From NCBI GenBank assembly GCA_016713035.1, contig JADJPW010000002.1, positions 248,001 through 312,000 of the forward strand: DNA of 64,000 bases, given 5' to 3'. The notes beneath the pieces are model-generated. The model was not told the origin of the DNA, made no database searches, and saw nothing but the letters and a program-made list of their open reading frames with translations. The translations under genes and the position numbers were made by a program. Below, in pieces: positions 15,534 through 24,363 of the stretch (positions are counted from its first letter, which is position 1; each line of letters begins with the position of its first letter). This stretch comes from Verrucomicrobiaceae bacterium. Lineage in GTDB: Bacteria > Verrucomicrobiota > Verrucomicrobiia > Verrucomicrobiales > Verrucomicrobiaceae.

Positions 15534-16087
15534 GATTCCAGTTCCTCCCGCAGCAAGTGACGTAGTTTTTCCAGAGCACGGGCAAAGCGGCTGACGACGG
15601 TGCCATGACTCATGCCGCGCAGGGCGGCGATCTCCCGCGTGGTGTGGCCCAGGATAAAGCGGGCGTGAAACAGCTCTGGATCTGGCGGCTGGAGGTGGCG
15701 CTGCACCATCTCCATAAGGTCTGGGCCTGCCCCACTGGCGCTAGCGGCCGGGATGTCCGGCAGCTCATCCATGAGCACCTCTGGCCGCCGTGCGGAACGG
15801 CGGATGAAATCAATGGCCCGGTTTCTGGCAATGCTGCGTGTCATCCCCAGTAGATCGTCAAAGCTGGAAATTTGATTGAAGGAATCTGTCTGGGGGCGCA
15901 AAACACCGGGAACGACCTCTCGCGCTAACACATCCGCCGCGATGTTTTCCGCATCCGCCTTCACCGGCCCCAGCACCGCATAAACAGCCGCCAAAGCCGC
16001 CTGCCACAGCAGCGGATAAGCCGCTTGCCACGCACGGGAATCATTGGCGCGGAGGCTGGCAAGTGAAGGTGAGCCAGAGTCAATCAT
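15530..16087 (-). CDS. ECF-type RNA polymerase sigma factor
   Basis: About 185 residues from the ATG at 16087; an in-frame ATG at 16108 would add 7. Region 2 is seen in DDLLGMTRSIARNRAIDFIRR. Region 4 is the helix-turn-helix HTTREIAALRGMSHGTVVSRFARALEKLRHLL. There is no region 3, as expected for ECF sigmas. It sits at the head of the minus-strand caspase/lipoprotein cluster and overlaps its likely anti-sigma gene. It is the natural candidate reader of the repeated CAATCAAA-N13-CGATTCA sites. A weaker match, CAATCAAA-N13-CGATCTA, lies inside this gene (15851-15878, minus). No such site lies upstream of its own start. Confidence 0.87.
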   Translation of the reverse strand: MIDSGSPSLASLRANDSRAWQAAYPLLWQAALAAVYAVLGPVKADAENIAADVLAREVVPGVLRPQTDSFNQISSFDDLLGMTRSIARNRAIDFIRRSARRPEVLMDELPDIPAASASGAGPDLMEMVQRHLQPPDPELFHARFILGHTTREIAALRGMSHGTVVSRFARALEKLRHLLREELES

Positions 16088-16169
16088 GTCAGGACGAACA
16101 CACCACAAAACTACAATGCAGCCACAACTTTAATTTTCATGATTTTGTCCTCTGCAGCTATCTTGAATC

Positions 16170-17810
16170 TCAATGCTTCACCGAGCACCCCGGCCCGACG
16201 GTCTGGAAGAAGTCGTTCCCCTTGTCATCGATCAAGATGAACGCGGGGAAGTCCTCCACTTCGATCTTCCAGATGGCTTCCATGCCGAGTTCGGGGAACT
16301 CGACGACTTCGACTTTTTTGATGTTCTCTTTGGCGAGGATGGCTGCAGGGCCGCCGATGCTGCCGAGGTAGAAGCCGCCGTGCTTTTTGCAGGCGTCGGT
16401 GACTTGCTGGCCGCGATTTCCTTTAGCGATCATGATCATGCTGCCGCCGTGGCTTTGGAAGAGATCGACGTAGCTGTCCATGCGGCCCGCGGTGGTAGGT
16501 CCAAAACTGCCGCTGGGCATGCCGGCGGGGGTTTTGGCGGGGCCGGCGTAATAGACGGGGTGATTTTTGAAGTAATCGGGCAGCGGCTTGCCGGCATCGA
16601 GCATCTCTTTGAGCTTCGCGTGCGCGATGTCGCGGGCGACGATGATGGGGCCGTTGATGAGGAGGCGCGTGGTGGTGGGATACTTGCTGAGCTCGGCGCG
16701 GATCTCGGCCATGGGGCGGTTCGTGTCGATGCGCACGGCGTTGGTGTCTTTGCGGTGGCGCAGCTCCTCGGGGATGTATTGCAGCGGGTTCGTTTCGAGC
16801 TTCTCGATGAAGACGCCGTCACGTGTGATCTTGCCCTTCGCCTGGCGGTCGGCGGAGCAGGAAACGCCGATGCCGATGGGCAATGAGGCGCCGTGACGCG
16901 GCAGGCGGATGACGCGCACATCGAGCGCGAAGTATTTGCCGCCAAACTGGGCGCCGATGCCGCACTCGCGGGCGGCCTGGAGCATCTGGGCTTCGAGTTC
17001 GACATCGCGGAAGGCGCGGCCGTGTTCGTTGCCGGTGGTGGGCAGGCCGTCGTAATACTTCGTGGAGGCGAGTTTGACGTGTTTCATCGTCGATTCGGCC
17101 GAGGTGCCGCCGATGACGAAGGTCAGGTGATACGGCGGGCACGCGGCGGTGCCGAGCGAGGTCATTTTATCGCTGAGGAACTTCACGATGCTCTTCGGAT
17201 TGAGCACGGCGCGGGTCTCTTGGTAGAGGAAGGCTTTGTTCGCCGAGCCGCCGCCTTTGGCGATGAAGAGGAATTTATAGGCGTCGCCATCGGTGGCATA
17301 CAAATCGAGCTGCGCGGGCAGGTTGGTGCCGGTGTTCTTTTCGTCGAACATGTTCAGCGCGGCGTTTTGCGAGTAGCGCAGGTTGTTCTCCGTGTAGGCG
17401 AGATAGACGCCCTTCGAGAGCGCGGCCTCGTCACCGCCGCCGGTCCAGACCTGCTGGCCTTTTTTGCCCATGATGATGGCGGTGCCGGTGTCCTGACAAA
17501 ACGGCAGCAGGCCTGCGGAGGCCACGTCGGCGTTCTTGAGCATCGTGAGGGCGACCATGCGGTCGTTCTCGCTCGCTTCGGGGTCATCGAGGATGGCGGC
17601 GACCTGCTTGAGGTGCTTCGGGCGCAGGAAGAAATTGATGTCGTGGAAGGCCTGGTTCGCCAGCAGCGTGAGCGCCTCGGGATCGACGGCGAGCAGCTCT
17701 TTGTCGCCGATCTTTTCGACGCGGACGTGTTCCTTCGTCAGCAGGCGGTATTCGGTGTCATCGGTGCCGAGTTCGAGGAGGGGCTGGTAGTGGAAAGCGG
17801 GGGTTGGCAT
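16170..17810 (-). CDS. fumA: Class I (iron-sulfur) fumarate hydratase
   Basis: The protein of 546 residues matches the length of single-subunit FumA/FumB-type fumarases, which interconvert fumarate and malate in the TCA cycle. Likely Fe-S ligands are the cysteines in LLPFCQDTGTA, GTAACPPYHL and GVSCSADRQAKGKI. The C-terminal beta domain is present, with AGPAKTPAGMPSGSFGPTT and MIMIAKGNRG. It is intact, cytoplasmic, and transcribed alone. A tartrate dehydratase-type lyase is the alternative, but the full-length fusion favours fumarase. Confidence 0.93.
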   Translation of the reverse strand: MPTPAFHYQPLLELGTDDTEYRLLTKEHVRVEKIGDKELLAVDPEALTLLANQAFHDINFFLRPKHLKQVAAILDDPEASENDRMVALTMLKNADVASAGLLPFCQDTGTAIIMGKKGQQVWTGGGDEAALSKGVYLAYTENNLRYSQNAALNMFDEKNTGTNLPAQLDLYATDGDAYKFLFIAKGGGSANKAFLYQETRAVLNPKSIVKFLSDKMTSLGTAACPPYHLTFVIGGTSAESTMKHVKLASTKYYDGLPTTGNEHGRAFRDVELEAQMLQAARECGIGAQFGGKYFALDVRVIRLPRHGASLPIGIGVSCSADRQAKGKITRDGVFIEKLETNPLQYIPEELRHRKDTNAVRIDTNRPMAEIRAELSKYPTTTRLLINGPIIVARDIAHAKLKEMLDAGKPLPDYFKNHPVYYAGPAKTPAGMPSGSFGPTTAGRMDSYVDLFQSHGGSMIMIAKGNRGQQVTDACKKHGGFYLGSIGGPAAILAKENIKKVEVVEFPELGMEAIWKIEVEDFPAFILIDDKGNDFFQTVGPGCSVKH

Positions 17811-17882
17811 GGCTTCCGTGAGCTAGCAGCGGTTTCGCGGGGCTGCAACGCCTCGGAGGCGGTTTGGAGCCCCGATTTTGCC

Positions 17883-19223
17883 TCACTTCGCCATGCGGTA
17901 GGGTGTCTCCAAAATCAGCGTACAGAGTGCCTGGCGGTAGGTGGGGTCTGTGGCGTCTCCAGCGGGGTAATTCGGTCTGCCACTCTTGAAGCGACCATCG
18001 GACTCCTGAGCGGCAGTGACCTGGGGGGAGACTTTTTTCGCGTAGGAGAGCCATTCTGCGCCGCCAGCTTGATGCAGGGCATTGGTGTAGCCATACCAGC
18101 AATAGAGATTGCAGCTTTGATCCCATTCTGGCGGCTCGGCAGTGAGGTAGTTGTGAATGAAGCGGATGCCTTTTTGCGCCTGTGCGGCGCTACTGTCATC
18201 GAGCAGCATCAGACCGGCGGTAGCACCACCGGAGAGGGACCACTGATTGTAGTGAAACTCGCGGCTGCTAGCACCAAAGCCGCCATCCTTCGTCTGCATG
18301 TCCTGGATATAGGAGGAGGCTTTTTTCATCGCGGATTCGAGCCCCTGGATCTTCAATCCACAATCCTGCGCGGTGTGCAGTGCGAGGAAATGCCAGTTGG
18401 CGAGTGAGAGGTCTTTTCCTTTTTGTGGATTGTAGGCGATGTCTCTGCCGCCGTAGCTCCATGATCCCTCTGGAGTCTGCTGGGAGATGATGAGGGCGAT
18501 GGCTTTTTCATACGCCTCGCGCAATCCAGGCAGCGACTTACTACCGAGTCTCGCGAGGGTGTATTGGCCGAGGGCATCCGTGGCGATGGCGTGCTCATAG
18601 GTGCCAGCACCGCTTTTGCCGCCCTCCCAGGTCTCTGCGAGCATGCCGTGCGGGTTCTTTTTCGCCGTTTCGATCAGGAACATGAGGCCGCGCATGATGC
18701 TATCACCATAGGCCTCTGAATCGGGCGTTTCGCCGTGACCGAGGAAGCACTGGAGGGCGAATCCAGTCATGGCACACTTGTTCCCACGTCCCCAGGAGCC
18801 GTCTGCATTTTGCTTGGCCTTGAAGCCATCGAGCGAGCGAATGACGGCGGCCTCTGCATCGGCTGTGAGGCCGCTTTCGAGCAGCTTCGCGAGGCGTGCA
18901 TCTGCGCTAAAGCGGGAGGCGTAGCGCGGTGGCAGCTTTTTCACATCCACCGCAGGCGTGCTAGCGGCAGGTGCGCCTCCTGCGGACTGCATTTGCTCCC
19001 AGTGCTGCCGTGCGTATTCTTTATCAGGCGGACTGAGGCTTTCGATGGGGATTTCTGCGATGGAGCCGTTTTTGAGGCGGATCTGCACGCTGCGCTTCAC
19101 GGCGTTCACACCGGTCATCTCCGCCTCGATGATCTGACCGGTGATATTCGTCCACATGCGCATTTCCGCACTCGCGGACACGAATGCGATCAAACCTGCC
19201 GAGAGGAGAAAAACCCGCTTCAT
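17883..19223 (-). CDS. Secreted SHD1-like plus prenyltransferase/squalene-cyclase-like repeat protein
   Basis: This 446-residue protein has a signal peptide (MKRVFLLSAGLIAFVSASA). Residues about 25-75 resemble the SHD1-like domain common in Planctomycetes and Verrucomicrobia (GSIAEIPIESLSPPDKEY). The remainder is an alpha/alpha-toroid of the terpene cyclase/prenyltransferase superfamily, with repeats such as FKAKQNADGSWGRGNK, SQQTPEGSWSYGGRD and MQTKDGGFGASSREF. No DxDD motif of squalene-hopene cyclase is visible, so a binding or scaffold role is as likely as catalysis. It probably forms a unit with the cytochrome-domain gene upstream (19245-19820). Confidence 0.8.
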   Translation of the reverse strand: MKRVFLLSAGLIAFVSASAEMRMWTNITGQIIEAEMTGVNAVKRSVQIRLKNGSIAEIPIESLSPPDKEYARQHWEQMQSAGGAPAASTPAVDVKKLPPRYASRFSADARLAKLLESGLTADAEAAVIRSLDGFKAKQNADGSWGRGNKCAMTGFALQCFLGHGETPDSEAYGDSIMRGLMFLIETAKKNPHGMLAETWEGGKSGAGTYEHAIATDALGQYTLARLGSKSLPGLREAYEKAIALIISQQTPEGSWSYGGRDIAYNPQKGKDLSLANWHFLALHTAQDCGLKIQGLESAMKKASSYIQDMQTKDGGFGASSREFHYNQWSLSGGATAGLMLLDDSSAAQAQKGIRFIHNYLTAEPPEWDQSCNLYCWYGYTNALHQAGGAEWLSYAKKVSPQVTAAQESDGRFKSGRPNYPAGDATDPTYRQALCTLILETPYRMAK

Positions 19224-19244
19224 CGCTGCGGAGTGAGTGGGGTG

Positions 19245-19820
19245 TTATTTTTTCGCTGTTTTGGCCTGTTCCTGACTTTCGGGAGAAAGACGGCTCAGGG
19301 GGACGAGGAAGGAGCCACTGCCAGCGATGGTCAGCACGACGCCGTCGCCCTCCAGGCGCTCAAAACTAGCCTCGATGACTTTGCCATCATTGCTGGTCCA
19401 TTTCATCGGGGCACCAGCGGCAGCAGGTGCGGCAGCGGTAGGCGCTGGGGCTGCACCACCGGCGGTCAGGGGTGCACCTTCGGTGATCCAGGTCTCCAGC
19501 AGCTTCAGCTCGGCGGGTGTGAGGCGGTTTTTGCCTTTGGGGGGCATGACATCCTCATCATCATCGGGCAGGGTGCAGGCATAGTAGAGCGTGCTCTTGG
19601 GGACACTGTTCGGGACGATGTGTTTACCTGGCCCGACGTTTTCCGTCATCTTTGCATCATCGAGAGCGAGGTCGCCTTTGACTTTTTTGGTCTCGCTATG
19701 GCACTCGAAGCATTTGGAGCGGAAAATGGGTGCGATTTGTGATTTGTAATCGACGGCGGCGGCACTGAGTGCGCTGGCGGCAAAGGTGGCGGTGGCGAGG
19801 AGGAGGGTGCGGTGGTTCAT
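19245..19820 (-). CDS. Planctomycete-type cytochrome c domain protein with SHD1-like tail
   Basis: This 191-residue exported protein has a signal peptide (MNHRTLLLATATFAASALSAA). A PSCyt1-type cytochrome domain follows, whose single haem motif is CFECH near residue 39. Further family signs are GDLALDD, DEDVMPPKGKNRLTPAELK and LLETWITEGAP. An Ala/Pro linker leads to a short C-terminal domain (WTSNDGKVIEASFERL, PLSRLSPESQEQA) that echoes the SHD1-like domain of its neighbour. Such domains are usually fused to DUF1549/DUF1553 or sit beside them; none is present here. Confidence 0.83.
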   Translation of the reverse strand: MNHRTLLLATATFAASALSAAAVDYKSQIAPIFRSKCFECHSETKKVKGDLALDDAKMTENVGPGKHIVPNSVPKSTLYYACTLPDDDEDVMPPKGKNRLTPAELKLLETWITEGAPLTAGGAAPAPTAAAPAAAGAPMKWTSNDGKVIEASFERLEGDGVVLTIAGSGSFLVPLSRLSPESQEQAKTAKK

Positions 19821-19870
19821 GGGCTGTTGTCTGGGTGTGTGATGAAAGGGTGTCGGGTGGGAGATATTGC

Positions 19871-20728
19871 CTATTCGAGATCGCTGAGCTTACGCAAGTT
19901 GGCTTTGATGGCAGTGGCTAGGCTATCGAGCTCATTGATGCCGATGACGGCGCGGCGCTTGGCAAAGACATTGATGAGGCCGCTGTCCTCTGGACGGGCA
20001 GAGTTCCAATCTGCACCGCGTAGAGCATCTGGGTGCTCTTTTCGCAGACGGAAGTAGGCATCATTGAGTGCTTTGCGCTGGTTGCGGATGACATCACGCA
20101 TCAGTTGGACCTCTTTGGTCTTCGTGGAGGTGGTGCTTTTAACGGATGCGGTGCCTCTTTTGGCATCCTCCGCGAGGCGCTGCTCCAGCAGCTTGGTGCG
20201 GGCGAGCATGGCTTTGCGCTTCGACTCCGCACTCTCCGAGGGATCATAGCAGGACTGCCAGCGCAGCTCGTCATTGCTCTTGGCGAGCTGTACTTTCATC
20301 ACGCCTTCATCATGACGCAGCGCGAGCTCATCATCCTGAATCGCGGTGATGATGACATGCTTCAGCACGCGGCCTTCATCGAGGCGCAGCTCTGGGTACT
20401 CACGTCCGAGCATGGCCTTGCGCCGCTCTTGGCGGAACTGGTCCCAGCGGGCATTCACATCGTCGATTTCCTTTTGTTTCTGCTCCACCTGCTCCTGGGC
20501 GGCCTTCAGCCGTGCCTGAAGCTCCGGTAGCTGCCCCAGCGTCTGCTGGGCGGCGAGGTACTGCGTGGAGATGAGCCTGAGCTGCTCTGCACGCTGATCG
20601 AGCTGGGTCTGGAGGGCCTTTTTCTCTGCGAGGACGCGGTCGTAGTCCTCACGCTTCACGCAGCCGACGCTCAAAAAGACTAACCCGATAAAGCAGGCTG
20701 CTTTTTGGAGTGATTGCGCGGGGTGCAT
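19871..20728 (-). CDS. Coiled-coil lipoprotein of unknown function
   Basis: The start at 20728 gives a lipoprotein signal ending LVFLSVGC. About 285 residues follow. Residues about 30-110 are strongly charged and heptad-like (AEKKALQTQLDQRAEQLRL, AQEQVEQKQKEIDDVNA), predicting a long coiled coil. The rest is a smaller domain without a recognised family. The frame continues upstream to 20785, where it overlaps the divergent PHP gene's leader region. An envelope-attached structural role is a guess. Confidence 0.72.
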   Translation of the reverse strand: MHPAQSLQKAACFIGLVFLSVGCVKREDYDRVLAEKKALQTQLDQRAEQLRLISTQYLAAQQTLGQLPELQARLKAAQEQVEQKQKEIDDVNARWDQFRQERRKAMLGREYPELRLDEGRVLKHVIITAIQDDELALRHDEGVMKVQLAKSNDELRWQSCYDPSESAESKRKAMLARTKLLEQRLAEDAKRGTASVKSTTSTKTKEVQLMRDVIRNQRKALNDAYFRLRKEHPDALRGADWNSARPEDSGLINVFAKRRAVIGINELDSLATAIKANLRKLSDLE

Positions 20729-20844
20729 GGCTTTTCGGAAGGGGATTATTGGAAAAATCTTATCCTCCGGTAAGGCGGCTGTCACGCACAGCCTTTGGCC
20801 GGCAAACGGAAAAATGCCAGGCAGAAGCGCGTTCTGACTGGTGC

Positions 20845-22101
20845 ATGTCCTTCCGCTCCCTCCTCCCTGCCCTGCTGCTCCTCGTCACCTCCGCATCTGC
20901 CGAAACGCGTTGGTACAAGGGCAACACGCACACCCACACGCTCTGGAGTGACGGTGATGACTTCCCAGAAATGATCATCGACTGGTACAAGTCGAAGGGC
21001 TACGACTTCATCGCGCTCTCCGATCACAATGTGCTCCAGGCCAAGGAGCTGTGGATGGATGTGAAAGCCGTGGAAAAGCGCCGAAAGATGCTGGGAAAGG
21101 CCACCATGGACAAGTACCGGTCTCGTTTTGGCAACGACTGGGTCATCACCCGCGAGAAGGACGGCTCCACCGAGGTCCGCCTGCGCCAGATGAGCGAATA
21201 CGCCCCGAAATTCGATGAGCCGGGCAAGTTCCTCATCGTCAAGGCGGAGGAAATCAGCGCCTCCTTCCAAAAAGCGCCCATTCACATGAATGCGGTGAAC
21301 ATCCAGCAGGAAATCCAGCCGGTGAAAGACCACGTCAGCATCCAGGAGACCATGCGGGCGAATCTGCGCCTCGTCGCCGAGCAGGCGGCGAAGCTCGGCC
21401 CCCCCATCTTCACCCACATCAATCACCCGAACTTCCGCTGGGCACTGACCGCCGATGATCTCGCTGCCGTGACTGAGGAGAACTTCTTTGAGATCTACAA
21501 TGGCCACCCACTCATCTATTATGAAGGAGATGCCCAGCGGGATGGCCATGAGCGCATCTGGGACATCGCCAACACGCTGCGTATCTCCAAATACAAAGCC
21601 GCCCCGCTCTTCGGAGTCGGCACGGATGACAGCCACGACTACCACGGCGAGGAGAGCAGCCCCGGACGCGGCTGGGTCATGGTCCGCTCTGCCAGCCTGG
21701 AGCCTGATGCCCTGGTCAATGCCATGAAAGCCGGTGACTTCTACGCCAGCAGCGGCGTCTCGCTCGATGACGTCCGCTTCACCAGCGGCACCCTGCATCT
21801 TCAGATCAAAGCCGAGCCCGGCATCACCTACACCACCCGCATCGTGGGCACCCGGCGCGGCTTTGATGCCACGACGAAGGAGGAATCCATGCCAGCGGGT
21901 GATCCGCATCCCACACGCCTTCGGTACAGCACGGACATCGGGACTACACTCGCCACGCTCACCGGCACCAGCATCGAGTGGCGACCCACGGGTGATGAAC
22001 TCTACTTCCGCGCTGTCATTACTAGCTCGAAGGCGCATCCGAATCCCACCTTCCCCAATCAGAAGGAAATGGCCTGGACACAGCCCATGGGCTGGCGCTA
22101 A
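20845..22101 (+). CDS. Exported PHP-domain metal-dependent phosphoesterase-like protein
   Basis: The start at 20845 gives a clear signal peptide (MSFRSLLPALLLLVTSASA). An in-frame extension back to 20710 is unlikely. The 419-residue product has the PHP metal-binding motifs NTHTHTLWSDGDDFPE, FIALSDHN, and later FTHINHPNF and GVGTDDSHDYHG. PHP domains hydrolyse phosphoester or phosphate bonds with a trinuclear metal site. Exported versions are common in this phylum and of unknown substrate. It is divergent from the coiled-coil lipoprotein gene and stands alone. Confidence 0.85.
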   Translation: MSFRSLLPALLLLVTSASAETRWYKGNTHTHTLWSDGDDFPEMIIDWYKSKGYDFIALSDHNVLQAKELWMDVKAVEKRRKMLGKATMDKYRSRFGNDWVITREKDGSTEVRLRQMSEYAPKFDEPGKFLIVKAEEISASFQKAPIHMNAVNIQQEIQPVKDHVSIQETMRANLRLVAEQAAKLGPPIFTHINHPNFRWALTADDLAAVTEENFFEIYNGHPLIYYEGDAQRDGHERIWDIANTLRISKYKAAPLFGVGTDDSHDYHGEESSPGRGWVMVRSASLEPDALVNAMKAGDFYASSGVSLDDVRFTSGTLHLQIKAEPGITYTTRIVGTRRGFDATTKEESMPAGDPHPTRLRYSTDIGTTLATLTGTSIEWRPTGDELYFRAVITSSKAHPNPTFPNQKEMAWTQPMGWR

Positions 22102-22293
22102 ACGGGCAAAAGAGACATCTGAGCGAAAACTTTTTCTACCTCGGAGGGCGAAAACTGTGCCGTCATGGCACAAAAAAGGCTAACTGAGTGGAAACGGGCG
22201 TTTTCAGTCCAGGGACTCGACTCGCCATAATGAGGCAAATTTCACGGAATTGACCATTCCGGGCATCTCTACAGCATCCGCGCCCCTTCTTCG

Positions 22294-22308
22294 GGCTGGC
22301 TGCCAGCC
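22294..22308. promoter_or_regulatory. Perfect palindrome at the start of the 3D-domain gene
   Basis: GGCTGGC-T-GCCAGCC is a perfect 7-bp inverted repeat around one base. It ends 9 nt before the GTG start, with GGGGAGG directly after it. It could be an operator or an RNA hairpin hiding the ribosome site. No second copy was noticed. Confidence 0.35.
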
Positions 22309-22317
22309 TGGGGAGGC

Positions 22318-22887
22318 GTGATAAACTACCCCAACCTCATCTTGATCACCAATACACTCGTCTGCGTCGTCGCCCTCTGTGCCCAGTCCATCACTGGCCA
22401 GTTGCAAAAGTCCGTCGCCACTGCCGCACCCGCGAAAAAGGCCCCTGTGGCCCAAGTCGCCGCTGCGAAGCCTGGCCAGGTCATCTCTGGTGTGCGCACC
22501 ACGGCCTACACGCATTCCGAGGCAGATCATCTCCAATACGGTGCCCAGAGTGCCGTAGGCACCCGGCTCAATAGTGGGAAAATCCGCAGCGCCGCCGCCG
22601 ACTGGTCCATTTACCCGCTAGGCACGGTCTTCCAGATCAAGGGGGACTCCTCCGTCTATGTGGTCGATGATTATGGCAGTGCCTTGGTCGGCACCCGCAC
22701 GATCGACATCTATCAGCCCTCCACCCGGCTCATGAACCGCTGGGGTACCCGCCGCGTGGACATTCACATCCTGCGCTGGGGCTCGATGAGCAAGAGTCTG
22801 GCGGTGCTAAAGCCCCGTGCTGGCAAGGCCTCCCATGTCCGCGAGATGATCTACCGCATCCAGACGCAGCAGAGGGCGAGTAGCTGA
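22318..22887 (+). CDS. 3D-domain protein (RlpA/MltA-like double-psi barrel)
   Basis: This 189-residue protein begins at GTG with a hydrophobic N-terminus (LILITNTLVCVVALCAQS), so it is probably exported. The 3D domain covers about residues 60-165: RTTAYTHSEADH, YPLGTVFQI, VVDDYGSALVG, TIDIYQPSTRLMNRWG and VDIHILRWG, with the Asp residues that name the family. Such domains occur in lytic transglycosylases and wall-associated proteins. A very G-rich Shine-Dalgarno region (22310-22316) lies unusually close to the GTG, so the real start could lie a few codons downstream. Confidence 0.82.
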   Translation: MINYPNLILITNTLVCVVALCAQSITGQLQKSVATAAPAKKAPVAQVAAAKPGQVISGVRTTAYTHSEADHLQYGAQSAVGTRLNSGKIRSAAADWSIYPLGTVFQIKGDSSVYVVDDYGSALVGTRTIDIYQPSTRLMNRWGTRRVDIHILRWGSMSKSLAVLKPRAGKASHVREMIYRIQTQQRASS

Positions 22888-22955
22888 GCCCATAGGGAGT
22901 GGGGGGGGGAATTTGACTGGTGTTCGCAGTTCTCGGTTTGAAACTGGTTTTAGGC

Positions 22956-24323
22956 TTAGCCTAGGCCCGCCACGCTCCATCCGTCCCGGTATTTCCGGGT
23001 GAGCTGGGCATTGAGCTCCGGTTTGTTGCTCACTTGACCTTTGGCGGCATCCCACTCGATCCAGCTGCCTGGATTCCTCTCCGCTAGCACGCCCAGGAGC
23101 ACGGCCTCGGTCACGGGGCAGCCGTAGGTCGGCAGATCGGTGGCGGCTTTCTCGCCTTTCATGCAGGCATCGACCCAGTCGGTGTAGTGATTGGCGAGGC
23201 GTGTCTTTGGATAGGTGAAGCCGGTGAATTTCTCCTCCGGCACCAGCCAGGGGCGCTGGCTGTGCGGTTTGAAGATGCTGCCGGTCTCACCGATGAAGAA
23301 TATGCCGCTGGTGACCTCTTTCGTCAGTGCAGCGGGCTTGATGACGACCTTGGGATCATACGGATAGCCGCCATCGGTCCAGGTCATCTTGATCGTATCA
23401 CCCGCTGTGAGTGCCGTGCCGGGGAATTCCAGCTCCAGGTGGCGCTTCATCGCATAGAGATCACCGGTGCTGCCCTCATCGAGGCAGCGCACACGCGTAG
23501 GAGCCGCCAGCCCCAGGCAGGCGAAGACCACATCGAAGTAGTGGCAGCCCATATCGCCCATCATCCCCACGCCAAAATCGACCCACGAACGCCACATGGA
23601 CGGATGGTAGGCTCCTTCGAGAAAGGGCACTTCCTGGGCGATGCCTAGCCATAGATCCCAGTCGATGTTTGCAGGCACCGCATCGGCCTGGGGCTTCCGC
23701 TGCGTCACTTTGGGCCACCAATTGGCCTTTTTGTTCTCCCAGCAGATGATTTCCTTCACTTTGCCGATCGCGCCATTTTTGATCAAATCGACGGCGAGGG
23801 AGGTCTCCACGCTGGAATGGCCCTGCGTGCCCATTTGCGTCGTCACACCGGCTTTGGCTGCCTCTGCGCCGAGAATGCGTGCCTCATGGATGTGATGGGT
23901 GAGCGGTTTTTGGAGATAAATGTGCTTCTTTGCTCGCAGAGCACTCACGGCGATGGGTGCATGCATGTGATCCGGTGTGCCGATGGTGATCGCATCGACC
24001 GAGTCGCCCATTTTCGCGATCATCTCGCGGTAATCACGATACGTCGCCGCATCCCCTAGCCGCTCCTTTGCGGCGGGGTCCTGGAGTTCTTTTCGCCGGG
24101 AGGACATGCCCTTGGTGGCCAGCTCCAGCGTCTTCGCATCCACATCACACATGCCCACGATGCGCACTTTCGGATGCTGGAGCACGCTCATCATCGTATT
24201 CCCGCCCATGCCGCCGACACCGATGGACGCCACCTGAAACATTCCGTTCGGCGACCGCGCACTCAGGATGGCAGGGGCGGAGATATAGGCGGCAGTTTGC
24301 TTGAAAAAGGAGCGGCGTTTCAT
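22956..24323 (-). CDS. Gfo/Idh/MocA family oxidoreductase, Tat-exported
   Basis: The start at 24323 gives MKRRSFFKQTAAYISAPAIL, a twin-arginine-type leader. The 455-residue protein has a Rossmann NAD(P)-binding start (VASIGVGGMGGNTMM), GMCDVDAKTLE, and HIYLQKPLTHH in place of the usual EKP. The C-terminal substrate domain contains WRSWVDFGVGMMGDMGCHYFD. Members oxidise or reduce sugars, and secreted versions are abundant in Planctomycetes and Verrucomicrobia. It lies head-to-tail with the large secreted protein gene upstream. The substrate cannot be told. Confidence 0.88.
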   Translation of the reverse strand: MKRRSFFKQTAAYISAPAILSARSPNGMFQVASIGVGGMGGNTMMSVLQHPKVRIVGMCDVDAKTLELATKGMSSRRKELQDPAAKERLGDAATYRDYREMIAKMGDSVDAITIGTPDHMHAPIAVSALRAKKHIYLQKPLTHHIHEARILGAEAAKAGVTTQMGTQGHSSVETSLAVDLIKNGAIGKVKEIICWENKKANWWPKVTQRKPQADAVPANIDWDLWLGIAQEVPFLEGAYHPSMWRSWVDFGVGMMGDMGCHYFDVVFACLGLAAPTRVRCLDEGSTGDLYAMKRHLELEFPGTALTAGDTIKMTWTDGGYPYDPKVVIKPAALTKEVTSGIFFIGETGSIFKPHSQRPWLVPEEKFTGFTYPKTRLANHYTDWVDACMKGEKAATDLPTYGCPVTEAVLLGVLAERNPGSWIEWDAAKGQVSNKPELNAQLTRKYRDGWSVAGLG

Positions 24324-24363
24324 GGAGAGAGGTGAAACGTCACCACTCTGGTTCATCTCGCAT

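Noticed and set aside
3273..16087. Caspase cluster as a cytoplasmic abortive-infection or CBASS-type defence
   Set aside because: All three caspases have signal peptides, and no cyclase, NTPase or toxin effector lies in the cluster. The FHA-cyclase is 26 kb away.
20782..22173. 463-residue minus-strand open frame opposite the PHP gene
   Set aside because: It mirrors a gene with clear PHP motifs and signal peptide, and shows no domain of its own.
22140..22185. GTGCC/GGCAC hairpin as a terminator after the PHP gene
   Set aside because: The following tract is A-rich on the plus strand, so it is not a terminator in that direction, and the stem is short.
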